NCBI RefSeq assembly: GCF_016808335.1
Contig: NC_053142.1
Span: forward strand, 49,471,992-49,535,991
Length of the DNA: 64,000 bases
Origin: Panicum virgatum
Taxonomy: Eukaryota > Streptophyta > Magnoliopsida > Poales > Poaceae
Reading direction: 5' to 3'
The number at the start of each line of letters is the position of its first letter. Positions within the stretch are counted from its first letter, which is position 1. A program made the translations under genes and the position numbers. Below the pieces are notes generated by a model. The model saw nothing but the letters and a program-made list of their open reading frames with translations, did no database searches and was not told the DNA's origin. Positions 10,958 to 23,500 of the stretch are shown here, piece after piece.

Positions 10958-12129
10958 TTCATCCTTAAGTAGATATTAGAACTTAAGCTTCGATTCAATA
11001 TTGTATTTGTTACTTGACTAAGTTAGTCTTGGATAGTTGTAGTAAATAGATAGTGTTTTTTGAATTTCTAGTGAATGTAAATATGTACAGAACAATGCCA
11101 GCTTCAATCATACTACTGCCCATAGCCTGTCGAAGGTACTCTACCTCTGTGCAGACCCACAGATTGGAGTGCATTGCGTCAACAACACACACAAACTGGT
11201 GCTGTTTTGAATGTGGGTACCCTGGTGTCCAACTAGATGACACTATTGTTCGTTTGATCCTTTGTATTTCAGGATCCTATGTTTGAAACTTTTGGACGTT
11301 TACTATTCTTTCCTTCTAAAATTCAGCCGGCGCTCGTTGGAATCATTTGGCCTTTTCTCCTGTTTTTGGTTGGGGGAGAAGTTCAATGCTCTCACCATAT
11401 CCTGCTACCAATGTTAACACCCCGAAAACTGTAAAGAAAATCAAATCAAATTATGAACTGATAGATCATGTATTCATGTGCGTATGTACCAACAAAGCGA
11501 AAACGAAAAGAACCCAACCCCTGATTTCGATCGCGATTAATCCAAACCAGGAGGTGTTATGCAAAATTTCGGCCCGGCACCGTAGAAGCCGAGGAGCTCG
11601 AGCTGCCGCCGGCGACCTCCGCTCGCCTGCCGCGATGGATCCCGCGCTGTAGCCTCTCCAGCTCCCTTCGCGCTCCGGGTCCTAGGTCCTCCGCGCGGTT
11701 GCTCGTCACGGCCGATGGGGATGGCCACCACCTCGCCTCGCCATGTCCCGTGTGCTGCACCAGCCATGCCAAGTCCTGGGTTGCTGCTTTTTGGTCTCTT
11801 GCAGCCACTCCTGTCTCCTGCTCGGGTGGCGGTGGACAGTACCGGGGTGGGGGAGGCACAACGATGTCCCGGTGGAGCTGAGTTAGAGCCGCGGCAGGCG
11901 GCGGGTGCGAATTCAGCTGCAGGATGCCGTCTGAAGCGGGCGGAGTGGGGGCTTCACGGGAGAAAATCGCGAGCAAACGAAGAAGATGAACAGTACCGTC
12001 TCAATAGGAAGAAGAAATCACGTTCGTCCAATCAAGATCTAGCAGTTGAGATTAGTCGCCTGAGAAAAACCAAAGAAAAAGTCAGGCACCAAGTCAGCCA
12101 ACCACCCGCTGCCCAAACCCCACCGTTTT
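10958..12129. other. intergenic: pheophytinase 3' flank
   Basis: AT-rich 3' UTR-like sequence runs to about 11330. A GC-rich stretch with short unrecognised frames follows (about 11560-11980). The TGTTAACACCCCGAAAACTG at about 11412 resembles an element end, but no partner was found. No gene is supported. Confidence 0.5.
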
Positions 12130-12331
12130 TTATTAAGTAAGAGAAAGCAACAGGGCTTCACCCGGCCGCGGAAAAACTCCTCGAACCCTGGCCCATGCCC
12201 TCCTTGCGATGAGCACACCGAGAGAGATTTTTTTACTCATAAGCAAAAATTCATCCCAATTAAAATTCGAACTCGCGACCTTGTGGGACGACCATATCTC
12301 AGCTCCTCTAGCCAACTAAACTAGAGGAGCT
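12130..12331 (-). mobile_element. tRNA-related SINE-like sequence
   Basis: On the minus strand an A-box-like TTTAGTTGGCTAGAGGAGC (12302-12320) is followed about 40 bp on by a B-box-like GGTCGCGAGTTCGAATT (12264-12280). That is the layout of a polymerase III SINE promoter. The body ends in a CTTAATAAAAAAC tail near 12125-12140. The 5' edge forms a small inverted repeat (GCTCCTCTAG...CTAGAGGAGC, 12302-12330). No clear target duplication was found, so the call is tentative. Confidence 0.5.
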
Positions 12332-12498
12332 TTGGTGGTTGAGCATGAATGAGATCACCAAATTGACAAATTTAAAGAATGCACGACCAAGTCTTCATCG
12401 TCCCCAAAAAGCGACCTGCATTGCATGCGTAGGAGCAGAGCGGCAGGTGAGATCAAAGCAGATAAGACCAGCACGAAGACAGCCGCGCGCAACAGGAA

Positions 12499-13164
12499 AT
12501 GGGCGGCCTGCACGTAGCCGTGGCCGGGCGCGCCATGGCCGTGGTCGAGCGCGACGGCACGCACGACCCGGCCACCGGCCGCGTGCTCACCGGCTCCTGG
12601 CTCTGGGACTCCTCCCTCATCCTCGCTTCCCACCTCGCCGCCGACGACTCCGCGCGGCTCCGGCTTCAGGGCGCCACCGTCCTCGAGCTCGGCGCCGGCT
12701 GCACGGGCCTCCCGGGCATCGCGGCCGTCGCCTGCCTCGGCGCCGCGCGGTGCGTGCTCACGGACGTGCGGGCGCTGCTTCCGGGCCTCAGGGCCAACGC
12801 GGACGCCAACGGGCTCGCCGCCGCGCAGGCCGACGTGCGCGAGCTCCGTTGGGGCGACCAGCTCGAGCACCAGCTGCGGGTGGACGTGGTGCTCATGTCG
12901 GACGTGTTCTACGACCCGGTGGACATGCCGGCGATGGCGGCCACGCTGCGCGGCCTGTGGCGGGACGGTGCCGGCGGCGGCACGGTGGGGTGGGCGGCGA
13001 GCGAGGTGCGGGACAGCGTGCAGGACTGCATGGACGTGCTGCGGGAGCATGGCTTCGAGGTGGCCGAGGTCGACAGGGTCACCAGGCCGTTGCTCCGCGA
13101 CCCCGATCAGACCGCCGTGTTCGCGGTCTACCGCGTCTCGCTCGGACGACAAGAAGGGAGTTGA
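12499..13164 (+). CDS. METTL21-type (Methyltransf_16) protein-lysine methyltransferase
   Basis: Single-exon gene of 221 residues and high GC. It is a class I SAM-dependent methyltransferase: TGSWLWDSS (31-39) precedes the SAM-binding motif I VLELGAGCTGLPG (61-73). An acidic motif II region VLTDV lies at 86-90, a WGD at 118-120, and the family's D-x-x-Y-type motif in SDVFYDP at about 134-140. METTL21-like enzymes methylate lysines in chaperones, elongation factors and similar proteins; the substrate here cannot be told. Length fits a compact family member. The start at 12499 is the first Met that keeps the N-terminal strand. It is convergent with the transporter gene at 13761-16781. A GC-rich frame covering the same DNA on + (12339-13313) and one on - (12355-13188) are shadows. 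Confidence 0.85.
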   Translation: MGGLHVAVAGRAMAVVERDGTHDPATGRVLTGSWLWDSSLILASHLAADDSARLRLQGATVLELGAGCTGLPGIAAVACLGAARCVLTDVRALLPGLRANADANGLAAAQADVRELRWGDQLEHQLRVDVVLMSDVFYDPVDMPAMAATLRGLWRDGAGGGTVGWAASEVRDSVQDCMDVLREHGFEVAEVDRVTRPLLRDPDQTAVFAVYRVSLGRQEGS

Positions 13165-13760
13165 CTTTGATTGCTCGTGAAGCTGCAAGTCATTCCCACT
13201 TCAGAGTTCAGACTTCATCTCTGACATTTCTTGTGCAGCAGCAAGTCATTTTTTCTACCCGAATTGGCAACTCAATGAGTCCAACAAGGGTACTGTACAG
13301 GACACCTTGTTAATTCAATTTTTTTTGTCAACATGTAATTCCTTTTTTTGCTAATTACTTGTGTTTTGGCCATGTTCAGTCTTTACTTTTTTCCACATAT
13401 AAGTGCACAACTTGTGCACAAATCGCGAAGGAACCAAGGCACATGCCATTTGCAAGCATGCAGAGTCTGGACATGGCCAAGAACCACGTAGTATACATTG
13501 ACAAGCGCTCTGTAGTGATAGAATTTACAGTTGTGAAGGGTTGCTACAACATACTGTATCTTTCTTGATCTGCTGGCTTTCACTATTCATCACGGCAAAA
13601 AATCACCATCCGCGTGGGGCAAAGGGAAAAGAGGTGCTACTGGCAATTCCCAATCCACATGAAACTAGAGACCAGAGTTTTCTGGAGTCCTTGCCTAACC
13701 AACCCAAACTTTGAGCTTCCAGATTTACACTCTTGTAAGAACATGTTTTATTTCATGAAG
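13165..13760. other. intergenic between convergent genes
   Basis: AT-rich 3' flanks of the methyltransferase gene and of the transporter gene. Short frames here match nothing I recognise. Confidence 0.6.
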
Positions 13761-16700
13761 CTATAGCCCTAGAGAACGTGAAAAGCAATCTGCGAGGTTT
13801 GCAATAACGAAGCCTGAAAATACCTGCCAAAATACAAATCACATGGTAATTGGTCAATCAAAATGACAAATGCATGCAATGGAGCTGGAATGGTAAAGAG
13901 GCAGATGACAAAAAACGAGTTGACAGCACAAGGCTCTGCAAAGAAAAACATTAATGCCGTTAAATCAGTTATTGGGTAGATTTTTGACATCAATACAGAT
14001 AAAAAAATACTGAGCTGCTGGGCATTCATACCTGGACAGAACCAAGAATATAGACTGCTGAATAGTGACGACCATGAATGATCATATCAGCAACCATTGC
14101 TAGTGGAATTGTGAGAGACATGCCTAAGGTGGCCACCAAGGGAGTAGTCCAAACAACAGAAAGAGCCCTGACCACAAGTTCAACTGCCACAATTACCACG
14201 AGTATGAAATAATATAAAAATACATTTGCTTCTTTAACACGTACCAGAAGTAGTCTGATAATACACTTCCAATTAGGCCATTTGCCACCACCACTTCATC
14301 CACTTTAGTTGAGTGGGGCATTGAAAACTTTGGTTCAATGCCTAGTGCTGTTAATGGCCAGACTGAAATGGAAACATAATAATGACAAACTTTAGGATAA
14401 ATCAACTGTGAAATACAGGCACAATTAAGAAATTTCATGTGAACATATATTTCGAATTTGTATACTTCAGTTATATTAATTTGGAAAAGGGAAGTATTAC
14501 CAAGCCACCAGAGAGCAACGAGACTAAAAAGTCCAAGATAACCAAAAAGTTTTTGGACATCGACCTTTTCTCCTTCCTCTCCACAAAATTTTTTGAGAAG
14601 CACTGGAATAATATTGAAATAATTAGGTGTTAAATTCATAAAATAACACCTGCAAATAAAGCAGACAAGTACAACAACCTACCAGTAAAAAGACCATATG
14701 AGATCGCTGACATAAGACCAAACATATCACCTAAAAGAGTCCTCTGTGTATCCCTGCATTTGTATAACTCACATATCAGAAGCAAGGAAATACAGTTTAG
14801 AAAACAATAAATTCCCCTCCACAAAGTTAATATTTGTTTTTTTTTGTATCGTGTTCATCTCTCTCAAGTGACGCAGACATCAAAATGAAACACTCATTGT
14901 TTTGAGCTGCTTTGTTTTAACACAAAAGCAAACCAGATGCTGTTAACCAACTGAACACTACCAGTAATCAAGGCCATGGATTTTATAAGAACAGTAAATC
15001 TAATGGTATACATCATCACTCATGATTTGCCTACTTGTGGTTAAGTCTATTGTGATTATCGGAGCAAAAATTAGCGGAGAGTAAATCACTCACCCAGATT
15101 TGCCTACTTCTGATTCATCAGATGCCCAAGTCTGGCCCATAGTTGTCATAACAACACCAGCCATGCTAATGAAAACAGCAATAATTTTTGCAGCATTTAT
15201 GGAGTCTTGTCCGAGTAAAACACCAATGAAAAGAGTGAACAGTCCCGAAGTTGAAGACAGTACAGTGGTACTGGCAACACTAGTTCTTGCAAGCGCTGCA
15301 TTCGATAAATACTGCATTCATTCAGCATAAGAGAATGAGTAATATTTTACCAATCAAAGTGCTGCTTGTATTCTATCGCAATCTACGTGTTCAGAAGCAT
15401 ATGGCTAAAGTTATTCGCAAGAACACTTGACATGCAAAGTCATTGGGAAGTTACCTCTGTCACAAACCATAAAGGGCAAAGATACAGTCCATAAGTTGCA
15501 ATCTCCTTAGCAGAAAGCTGCTTCTCCTTCAGGATGCCATCATTAATTTCAGTGATTCCATAAATAAGTGGTTTTGTCTCTTCTACTACAGGAATCACTA
15601 TAGTTTTCTGTGATTCCATTTCCAACATCTTCTGAAATTCACCATTCTTCAAAGGGGCACTACCACCAAAGGAAGATTTGCTTGTGACTTTTGAAGCACT
15701 GGTGTTTCCAGAATGCCGTCTCATTGAATTGTATATAAAGTCTTTTAGAAATGACAAAGGGAGATATATGACCATAAGAGAGGCCCCCAAGTAAGTAATT
15801 GCAAATGGATGTTTGTACTTTGTGAATATTCCCTGCAAAGTAAATTTAGTTACAAAATGAAATATTAGAATATCTTGCAAGATGAACTCTAGGAAGATGA
15901 GAAGAGAATCCAAGAACCAGAAGTTGACGTTTTTATTTATCATCATGGGGGTAATGAAACTTAAAGTCTACTACTGGTAGCCCCTTATTCTGCAATTGGT
16001 ATTTTCTTTTTTTTTAGCAGAGGTTCTTGATCTAAATGCAAGTGACCAATTGTTACCCTAAAAATATAACTTTTAAACAACAGCAACTGGAAACAAAAAT
16101 AAAATTAAACTGAGGCCCCTCATCTAATATTCAATCATGCATCTTAGGTGATCAAGCATACCAACAACCACCTCCAATTAGCCATCGATTGGTGTCACGA
16201 AGTGTCACAACTACCACAAGTTGGTTAGGATTTGAAAAAAAAAACACATGAAGAAACCAAGCTATGAACTGAAGGTTGATTGCCGATAGTTACACATCTA
16301 CAAAAGCATTTGTGGCAACTTTTAGAGAGCATGTATGCAGGTTTTTGAGAACTGCCTCCAGATTTATAGAGAGCAAAATAACCGACTTTTCCTTTCCGTT
16401 TGAAGAAAAACGACGCCTGGTGAGCATTTCCCTAAGCAATTTTCTATTGCAGGTGCAGGAATACCTGTGCGTAACGTTTAAAAATTGAGATGCAGGACAA
16501 CACACCCCAACGCGGTCCAATAAAATTAATCTGATAAGCAGAGAGCAATTTCTACCCCCAAACGAACCAAACCAATCCGATAAGCAGGCATGCATCCCAA
16601 GGCAAGATCTAAGAACCTCCAGATAAATAAACAAAAACACAAACAACAGAGCGCGCTTGGAATGGAAAAGATATAAGACAAGAAAAATCCATACCTGCGT

Positions 16701-16781
16701 GACCTCCGCGGAGATGACCCAGATGAGCACGACGGCGACAATCAGGCACAGCCCCGCCCGGTACTTGAGGCCGGAACCCAT
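13761..16781 (-). CDS. SLC35F/EamA-type membrane transporter (SLC35F5-like)
   Basis: Complete eight-exon gene, 390 residues. Exons: 16695-16781, 15455-15832, 15094-15311, 14683-14753, 14501-14602, 14245-14362, 14032-14167, 13761-13823. All introns are GT-AG and the joined length (1173 nt) keeps frame. Family: drug/metabolite transporter superfamily, solute carrier 35F / DUF914 group. Exon 1 is one membrane helix (GLCLIVAVVLIWVISAEVTQ). Later exons give about nine more, including SVASTTVLSSTSGLFTLFIG and WTTPLVATLGMSLTIPLAMV. A long hydrophilic loop (GNTSASKVTSKSS...) encoded by exon 2 is probably cytosolic. The protein ends VIANLADCFSRSLGL. Members export nucleotide sugars or vitamins, but the substrate is unknown for the plant branch. 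The gene starts next to a GC-rich promoter at 16782-17600. Confidence 0.9.
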
Positions 16782-19700
16782 GTCCGCAGGCGGCGAGTAA
16801 AGTATGGCGAGATGGCAGGCGCGGGGCGATTTAAAACCGCGCGCTACCTCACCTGCCCCCGGGCGGCGTCATGCCTGCGGCGCGCCAGCGCCCCGTCGCC
16901 TCGGCATCCGCCTCTCTTCCCTCCTCACAGAAAGAGCGGGGAGGGGGGAGCGGGGCGAGCCGGAGGGGGGGAGGGAGGGAGGGCGGCAGTTTTGCCCGGG
17001 GCAGGGGAGGCGTGCGCGGGGTCGGGGGTGGGGTAAAGCGGGGGCGACCTACCAGCGGAAGTTTCTATTTTGGTCTCCCCGAGGCCGTCGTGGGCTGGCA
17101 AGCCTGGCACGGCCGGAGGAGCGGAGCCGAAGCCGAGCGGGGACGACGACGCTCCGCTGGCTCGGGGTGGTGGATTGGATTCGGCGCCAAGCGACAGGGG
17201 AAACGAAGCGGGAGAGGCTGGGTGGGCTTGCGCGGGTGGAAGGCGAGCTCGCGACGGGGGGCGGGCGCACGCGCGGCGGCAGCGTGGGAATCAGGTGCGC
17301 GCCGCGCGCGAGGGGGGTATATGGCGTTGGCCCTGGTGGCGGTCGTGGCGGCGGCGGTGTCGGTCTGGGCTCGGGCGGGGCGTCGCTGTCCCGGCGGATG
17401 CCGCGGGGACTCGACTCCCGGTCGCTTTCGGGCACATACTCTCCTGCCGTGTGGGGACGCCGGAGGGCGGAAACCGATCGGCGCGCCGCCCCCGTTCGAG
17501 GCTCGAGTCTCGAGGAGAGTGGACGAAGCCGGGTCGGAATAGTCGGTGGCGGGTGGAAAACGGCCGCGCTGGAGTGGCACGTACGGGTCACGGCGTTGGG
17601 CCTGAAAATGCTAGAGGTATTTATGGCAGCTGACGAGGATGTGTTTTGTCAACTTAATTAGTAACGGGATTACTTCCGGTTGATCTGATTTGCACGGTAC
17701 GCTGCTGCAGCGTTAAACTAATGAGCGAGATCTGTGATCGTTTTCATGGGAGAAGTACAATGCTCGCCGGCGCATTTCTTTTCTCTTTTTTTTTATATAA
17801 GAAGCCGTGGCTTAAAAGGCTTGCAAAGATGGCCATGGATCCGGGAGAGACTGACAGATAATCGCTCAGCGTCCACTGAACCTCGATTAGAAAGTTCGTG
17901 TTCAGTTGTTACGTCTTCGTGTTTAGTTGCCAAATGGATCGATCAAGATCTTAGCTAGCGCGGAGTTTGCGAGTTCAAAAACGAACCGAAAGCCACGAGT
18001 CTTGGTCTTGGGATGCTACATTTGGCAAGCCAGCTTGGTTTACAAAGTTACAGGCTCTCAGAAACTTTCGACCAGCAGAGGCAAGTATTATCCACTTTTT
18101 TGGAGGGTGCTTTTCTTTTGCAGCTAGAAACAGTATTAGGAGGACAATCCTTGCCAACCTTTTGCAGCCAGTTTTTAATTGGTACCCAACTTGGCGAATA
18201 TGTATAGCTACTGCAGAACAAACGGGTGTGGCCTACCATTGCTTTCTGACGAAATGGCAGCGAACCAGGCGCAAAGAGCAGCAAGGAAGTGGAGCATAGT
18301 GCTGCTGAAAATCTTTGGTCTCGTTGACGCGTCCCCACAACCATTGTAACTGGAAGTAGACTGCTTGCTAACTAGTTTTCCCCTGTACAAGCGCGTGATT
18401 CCTGATGCAGTTGGCAGAAACAAGGAGGCCCTCTCCAGCGTCCTCCAAAATCCAAATGGATCCTAGATAAAAAAAAAAGAAACAAATGGATCCTAACCAA
18501 CTCCTGTATAGTTTGTTCTGGCGTAACCGAAGAAAGATTCAGGTAGGACGGACTTGTCAGTATGTTCGATCAGACATGTCGTGTGCTGTACCCAACCCAA
18601 CATGAATGGCAAGATATGGATATGAATGTCACTAGTCCCTTTCAGACAACGATGCAGGTATAGCAACTCCCAACCGTCCGTCAGAAAAGAAGAAAAAAAA
18701 CACTCTGTGTTTGTACCTGCAGTGACGAGCAGTTGCTTTCGCGAGTGCTGCGTATACTCCTGTGCAAATAACAGAATTTTCTTGCTCTCCAGATTGCCAC
18801 TCATTAGCTCCTAGCTAGTGCTGGCGTGCACGGCAGCGCCTGTACCCCCAATTCAGTTAAGAGACGCAGACTGTGCAGCCGTACGCAACGAGTTCGTTTC
18901 ATTGACCGAGCCTGTAAAGCAAGGTGCCCGTGCATCCACGGATTGTTCACGTGTCGGTGCGGGCAGGGCTGATCGTGCGAGAGCACGAGCGTGTCAGTGG
19001 GCACGGCGGTGGGGGCTGGTGGCTCCGTTCCAGGCCGGCCAGCGAAGCTTGGGTGGAAAGCGATGAGCGTGGCGTGCGCTGTGCGTTCCTTCTCGTTTCG
19101 GAAAAGGGGCGGCGGGCGACGCAACGCTTGACCGTTTCACTCTGCAGGATGCGGGTACTGCACTGCTTGTGCGATGCGTGCCGGTCAGCAAGGGTGCGCA
19201 GCTGATTATCGTGCACTTGCATGGCAGAAATCCGCGGCAACGCTGCTTGCTCCTGCTGCAGGGTCTGGAGTCCATCAGACTTCAGGCTAATTCCTGCCCA
19301 ACTTCCAATCCATTGTGGTGGCCGTCCGGCCCGGTCGAACAAAGTAAAAATGACGGGAACTACGGCGAGCCCGGAGGCTAGCCTGAACTTTGAAAACCAG
19401 AGGGGGACACGTACCAGAAAGGTGCGAACACCAATTGCAGGTTGGGCGCGCAGCGCACAGGAAAAAAACGGCCCGAAACTTTTTTTTAAAAAAGAACGGC
19501 CCGAGGGCCACAACAACAGCTTTACAAGCCCAAAACCTTAGCCATCAGAGATCAGTACTAATGACGAGAACCCTATCTTCAATAGCTCGACGCCGTTCGG
19601 CACCGGCCTCAGGTTTAAGCTGGTTTTGAGCAGGATAGGCCCCTGCATCATCAGCTGTGGACTGTGTGTCCATGAAACTGGCACTCGGCCTGTGAGTATT

Positions 19701-20545
19701 CCTCACGATCACGAGAGCCCGACGATATAGAACTCGCCTCGGACTCGCAATGACTCATGCCACAGCTCGTATCTGGTTTTCAAGCGAGAAAATGGCAAGA
19801 TGCAACTCATATGATAGCTCCATGCCCCTGCACGTACAGCAGACACGTTTACTGATCTGGGACACGTGCAGTATGGGCGCCACATTTACGGATCTGGGAC
19901 ACGTGCAGTACGGTGGACAGAAAGATAAAAAAAGAGCGAAAACTAAATTGGTAGAAACTATGGCAGCTACATATTTCAGCTCATCAATTAAGCACGGGAA
20001 CAAGTAAAAAAAAGAAGGGGTAATACACAGACCGATCGGTACCAGCAAGAAAACTCTACCATCAGTAGAGCCAGCATGCAATTACTGAAAGGAACGCATC
20101 AAAAATTCGGTTCCCTTTTCGTTTTGTTTCTACAGTTTCCACTCCTCTCCTTGCTCAATCCTACCACAGCACGATTGGTTTGAGCATCCTCACCATCAAT
20201 GGTATCAAATAATGAAGCCCTTACAGTTTTGTGGCAGCCACCACAAGAAAATCCACCAATCAGGATTATGTATTATAATACAACGCATAAAATTTGGCCA
20301 TCTTCCCTTTGGGCAACTGGCTGTAAAGAAAATCGCCAAAAAATGTTCCCTCTGACTGGAACTATTGCTCAATGAGAATGAAACTTTGACCATCATCTGT
20401 CTCGATGGCTGTGCTGTCGAAATACCATGCATTTTTTTTTACTAATACCATGTTTTTTTCCTCTTGGCCGACTAAATGTGTGTATCTGATTCGATGGCAA
20501 CTTTTATTGATGTTGTGGAGTAGTGTCATCAATGTTTGCTTCAGA
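16782..20545. other. intergenic, 3.8 kb, including the transporter promoter
   Basis: Very GC- and CpG-rich from 16800 to about 17600, consistent with the 5' UTR and promoter of the minus-strand transporter; the long overlapping frames there on both strands are composition effects. From 17600 to 20545 I see no recognisable gene, RNA or delimited element. Two near-identical 30-bp blocks ending GGGACACGTGCAGTA (about 19848-19877 and 19884-19913) carry ABRE/G-box cores. The part near 20100-20545 is probably the 3' UTR of the ubiquitin protease gene. Confidence 0.55.
19848..19913. promoter_or_regulatory. paired ABRE/G-box-like blocks
   Basis: The string TTTACnGATCTGGGACACGTG occurs twice, spaced about 36 bp, each copy with a CACGTG core; an ACACGT half-site precedes the first. 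CACGTG is bound by bZIP/ABF and bHLH factors in plants. No promoter is evident within about 600 bp, so the function is speculative. Confidence 0.35.
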
Positions 20546-23500
20546 TCAGACTGCAGCTGCTCTTTCACAAGCTTTGTAATAGAGCGTCTTCTGCACATAG
20601 AAGAGCATGTATGCCTGAGAAGTTCTGACAGTATGCTCCTCAACTCTCGTTACCCAGGCATCATCACATTTATACCAGTGATTGTTTAACCTCAGATATG
20701 TCACATAATGGCCAGCTTCTAGTTTACCACTATGTGTGATCACTGCAAATATCTCAAATTCTGATGACAATTCTGAAACAGCATCTGCATCACTGGCTTC
20801 AGCTGGAAATATGCGGTTTCCATATCTACTTCTGAGAATAGATGAAGATAGGTAAGGTGCCATGTCAAGGGAAAAGGGGAACTGCAAACAGTGATCAACT
20901 TTCCTTGACACCTTTTTCACCGCCGAGTGCTCAAATCTCTTTATGTGAAAGCAGGAAACTAATGGAAGCCTGCGAATGGACATTTGCTTCAGGGACTCTT
21001 GTCTCTCACCGCAGCGTTCACAGAAGAACTTTTGCTCAGCATCAAGTCTCTCAGCCCTTGTAAACCTCTCCAAACATCTCATTAGAGTTGATACCTTGGA
21101 ATTCATGCCTGCCAAGCCCCGTTCCCCATTGCGCACATGTGGCTTTGTGTTTGCAACACCAAAAGGAGTGTTATCTCCAACATCCAAGTCCAAGGAAATG
21201 TCCATACAGGGCTCAAAAGTTGTGGATGTGAACCCACAGCTTGTGCAGGTGACATCTGACCTCAGGATACCAGAAAACACTCTGTGGGCAATGCAACAGT
21301 CCCCATGGCCTATTATGATAACAAATTTCACTGTTAGGATGGGACATTAACTCAGATTATTTTTACTCAAGAAATAGCATTATAGGAAATCAAAATAAAG
21401 AAAGTTATTCTACACTTCATCCAAAAAAATAGGCTGATTTATTCACCTAATAATTCAGGAAGACTATTCTGTTCCTGTTTGCCCTTTTTGGTGAAAAGCT
21501 CCTGCAGGGCTATGCTCCAAAGATATGTGGGCCCAACAATGAACATTGTAATTAGTACCCAACCCATAAGTTCTACAAGTTTTGCTATTCTAATTTCTAA
21601 CACATGGATCTGGCTGAACTTGTATTATTAAAAATATGGTTTTACCTTGATTTTGACAAATTTTAGCTCAAACAGCGGGCAAGTTCACAACATAGAATAG
21701 AAATATGATATTTACCCACTTTATAGTTTATACAGATTTCAGTTCAATGCAACTCATATGCAAATGTCTTTGACCCCGAAAGTAGCACAAGAGAAGCTTA
21801 CTACCTTGGGCATGTGACTTGTGCTGATCATCCTTTATATTTTCATGGATATGGTCAAGGATGGAGATAAAAAATTCATGTGCATCCTGTTGCTCGTAGC
21901 TTGCGAGGTTTGATGCATGCTGCCACCAACTAAAAAAATCACAATGATACTCAATAATTAGAAGAAAATTAATAATTTCTATTCAGGGGTATAATAAATA
22001 GATGCCATATTGTTCTATATGCTCGGTCTAATAGAAGACTACCAAAACTAACCTAAAGCATGCGATCCATATGATTCAGAACAAAGAAACAGTGACAAAA
22101 TCCAACCGGTGATACAGCAAGTGCCACAGAATACCTTCAAAGTCACCTGGCAAACCGTTACCTGCATTGAATTTACAGCTGTTCATGCATTTGGTCACTT
22201 TTAATTTTCAGAGTGTCAGTTTAATGACTGCTAAACATGCCAGCTGACATAACAGCTAAGCCAAATATGTAAACTTGGCAGCTTAAGGTAAGATACTCTA
22301 TACAGGATGCCATGTCATCAAACAGTCTGCATGTATTGGAATGTGTTAACTTCTTTCCCTTTCAAGCACTGCAATATCATAATGCTAAATATGTCTCCCT
22401 CTCTAGTTACACATTTTTTGCTCATTCCATTTGCAATCCATCATGATCATTATCTACTTGAAAGCAGTACCAAGGCATAGGATTCAAATAATACTGTATC
22501 TTTGCAAGCGATGAATACAATCCAACATCTCAGGCAAGTTCCCCTCTCCCACGTTACAATACATCAGGCACTCATTTTAACTACCATAAATATTAGGCAA
22601 AATTTGCTCTGGGACACCGTTAGAACGTGGTCATTGCTAGAAGCCACTAAAAAATCGCACCTTGGCTGAGAGACATTGTTCAACCGGGTTCATTTGCTAG
22701 AAGACACCATCAGCAATATCTTAATTGATTTAATTCTAAAACAACAGGAAATGACAATTGTGCCCCGCTGCTTTATCTTCTCCCCCATGGGTACCCTCCT
22801 CCGACAGAACCATTCCCCTGGCCGCTCCTCCGATTCTTCACGGCGATCCATGAACCCCTCCCCGACCGCTCCTGGCTGCTCCTCCGCATAGATGTTGCCG
22901 GGGATGCGGACGACGACCACAGCTACCTGCTCGTGTGCCGCGACCAGGAGGTCACCTGGGGCCACTCGGATCCGTGCGCGGCGCTATCGTGGCCGCGGAC
23001 GACTTCGGCGAGATGCACCTGCTCGACCCCGTAACCGGCGTGCGCAGTCCTCTCCCGCCCGTCACCATGCTTCTGGTCGTCGCCCGCGTCGAGGGCCTCT
23101 AGGTCCACCTCCGCGGCGGCGTCGCCCCGTGGACACCATGGTCGCGGTGCTCTACGGGAGCACGGTGCTGCTGGCGTACGTGCTGTCCGTCGCAGCCGCG
23201 CACCTCCTCCTCTCCGCTGGCCGAATGGGACAGGGCGCTCTGTGTGCTGCTCAAGTCCCCCGCGCCCCCGCGGTGTCGCCGTTGTCCTCGCCCATGAAGT
23301 CCGCCTTGCTGCCACCGGCGCCCGAGCGTGACGTGGAGCGCAGCTTCCTGGTGGAGTCCCCCCGCGGCGAGTTGATGCAGGTGGAGCTGCTCCTCCCCGT
23401 GGTGGTGGCAGGCTGGTGAGCCCGTGCTCGGCAACCGGCTTCGGCGGGCGGTGGAAGGCCATCCTGTTGTGCTGTTCGACCTGACGGCTCCGGCGACCCA

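Noticed and set aside
12339..13313. 324-codon plus frame and 277-codon minus frame over the methyltransferase
   Set aside because: Shadows of the GC-rich single-exon gene at 12499-13164; only that frame has family motifs.
16804..17661. Long frames on both strands (up to 285 codons)
   Set aside because: Very GC-rich promoter region of the transporter; frames are low-complexity (Gly, Arg, Ser) and lack domains.
18947..19516. 189-codon minus frame
   Set aside because: No recognisable domain, overlapping open frames in both directions, and no splice or promoter support.
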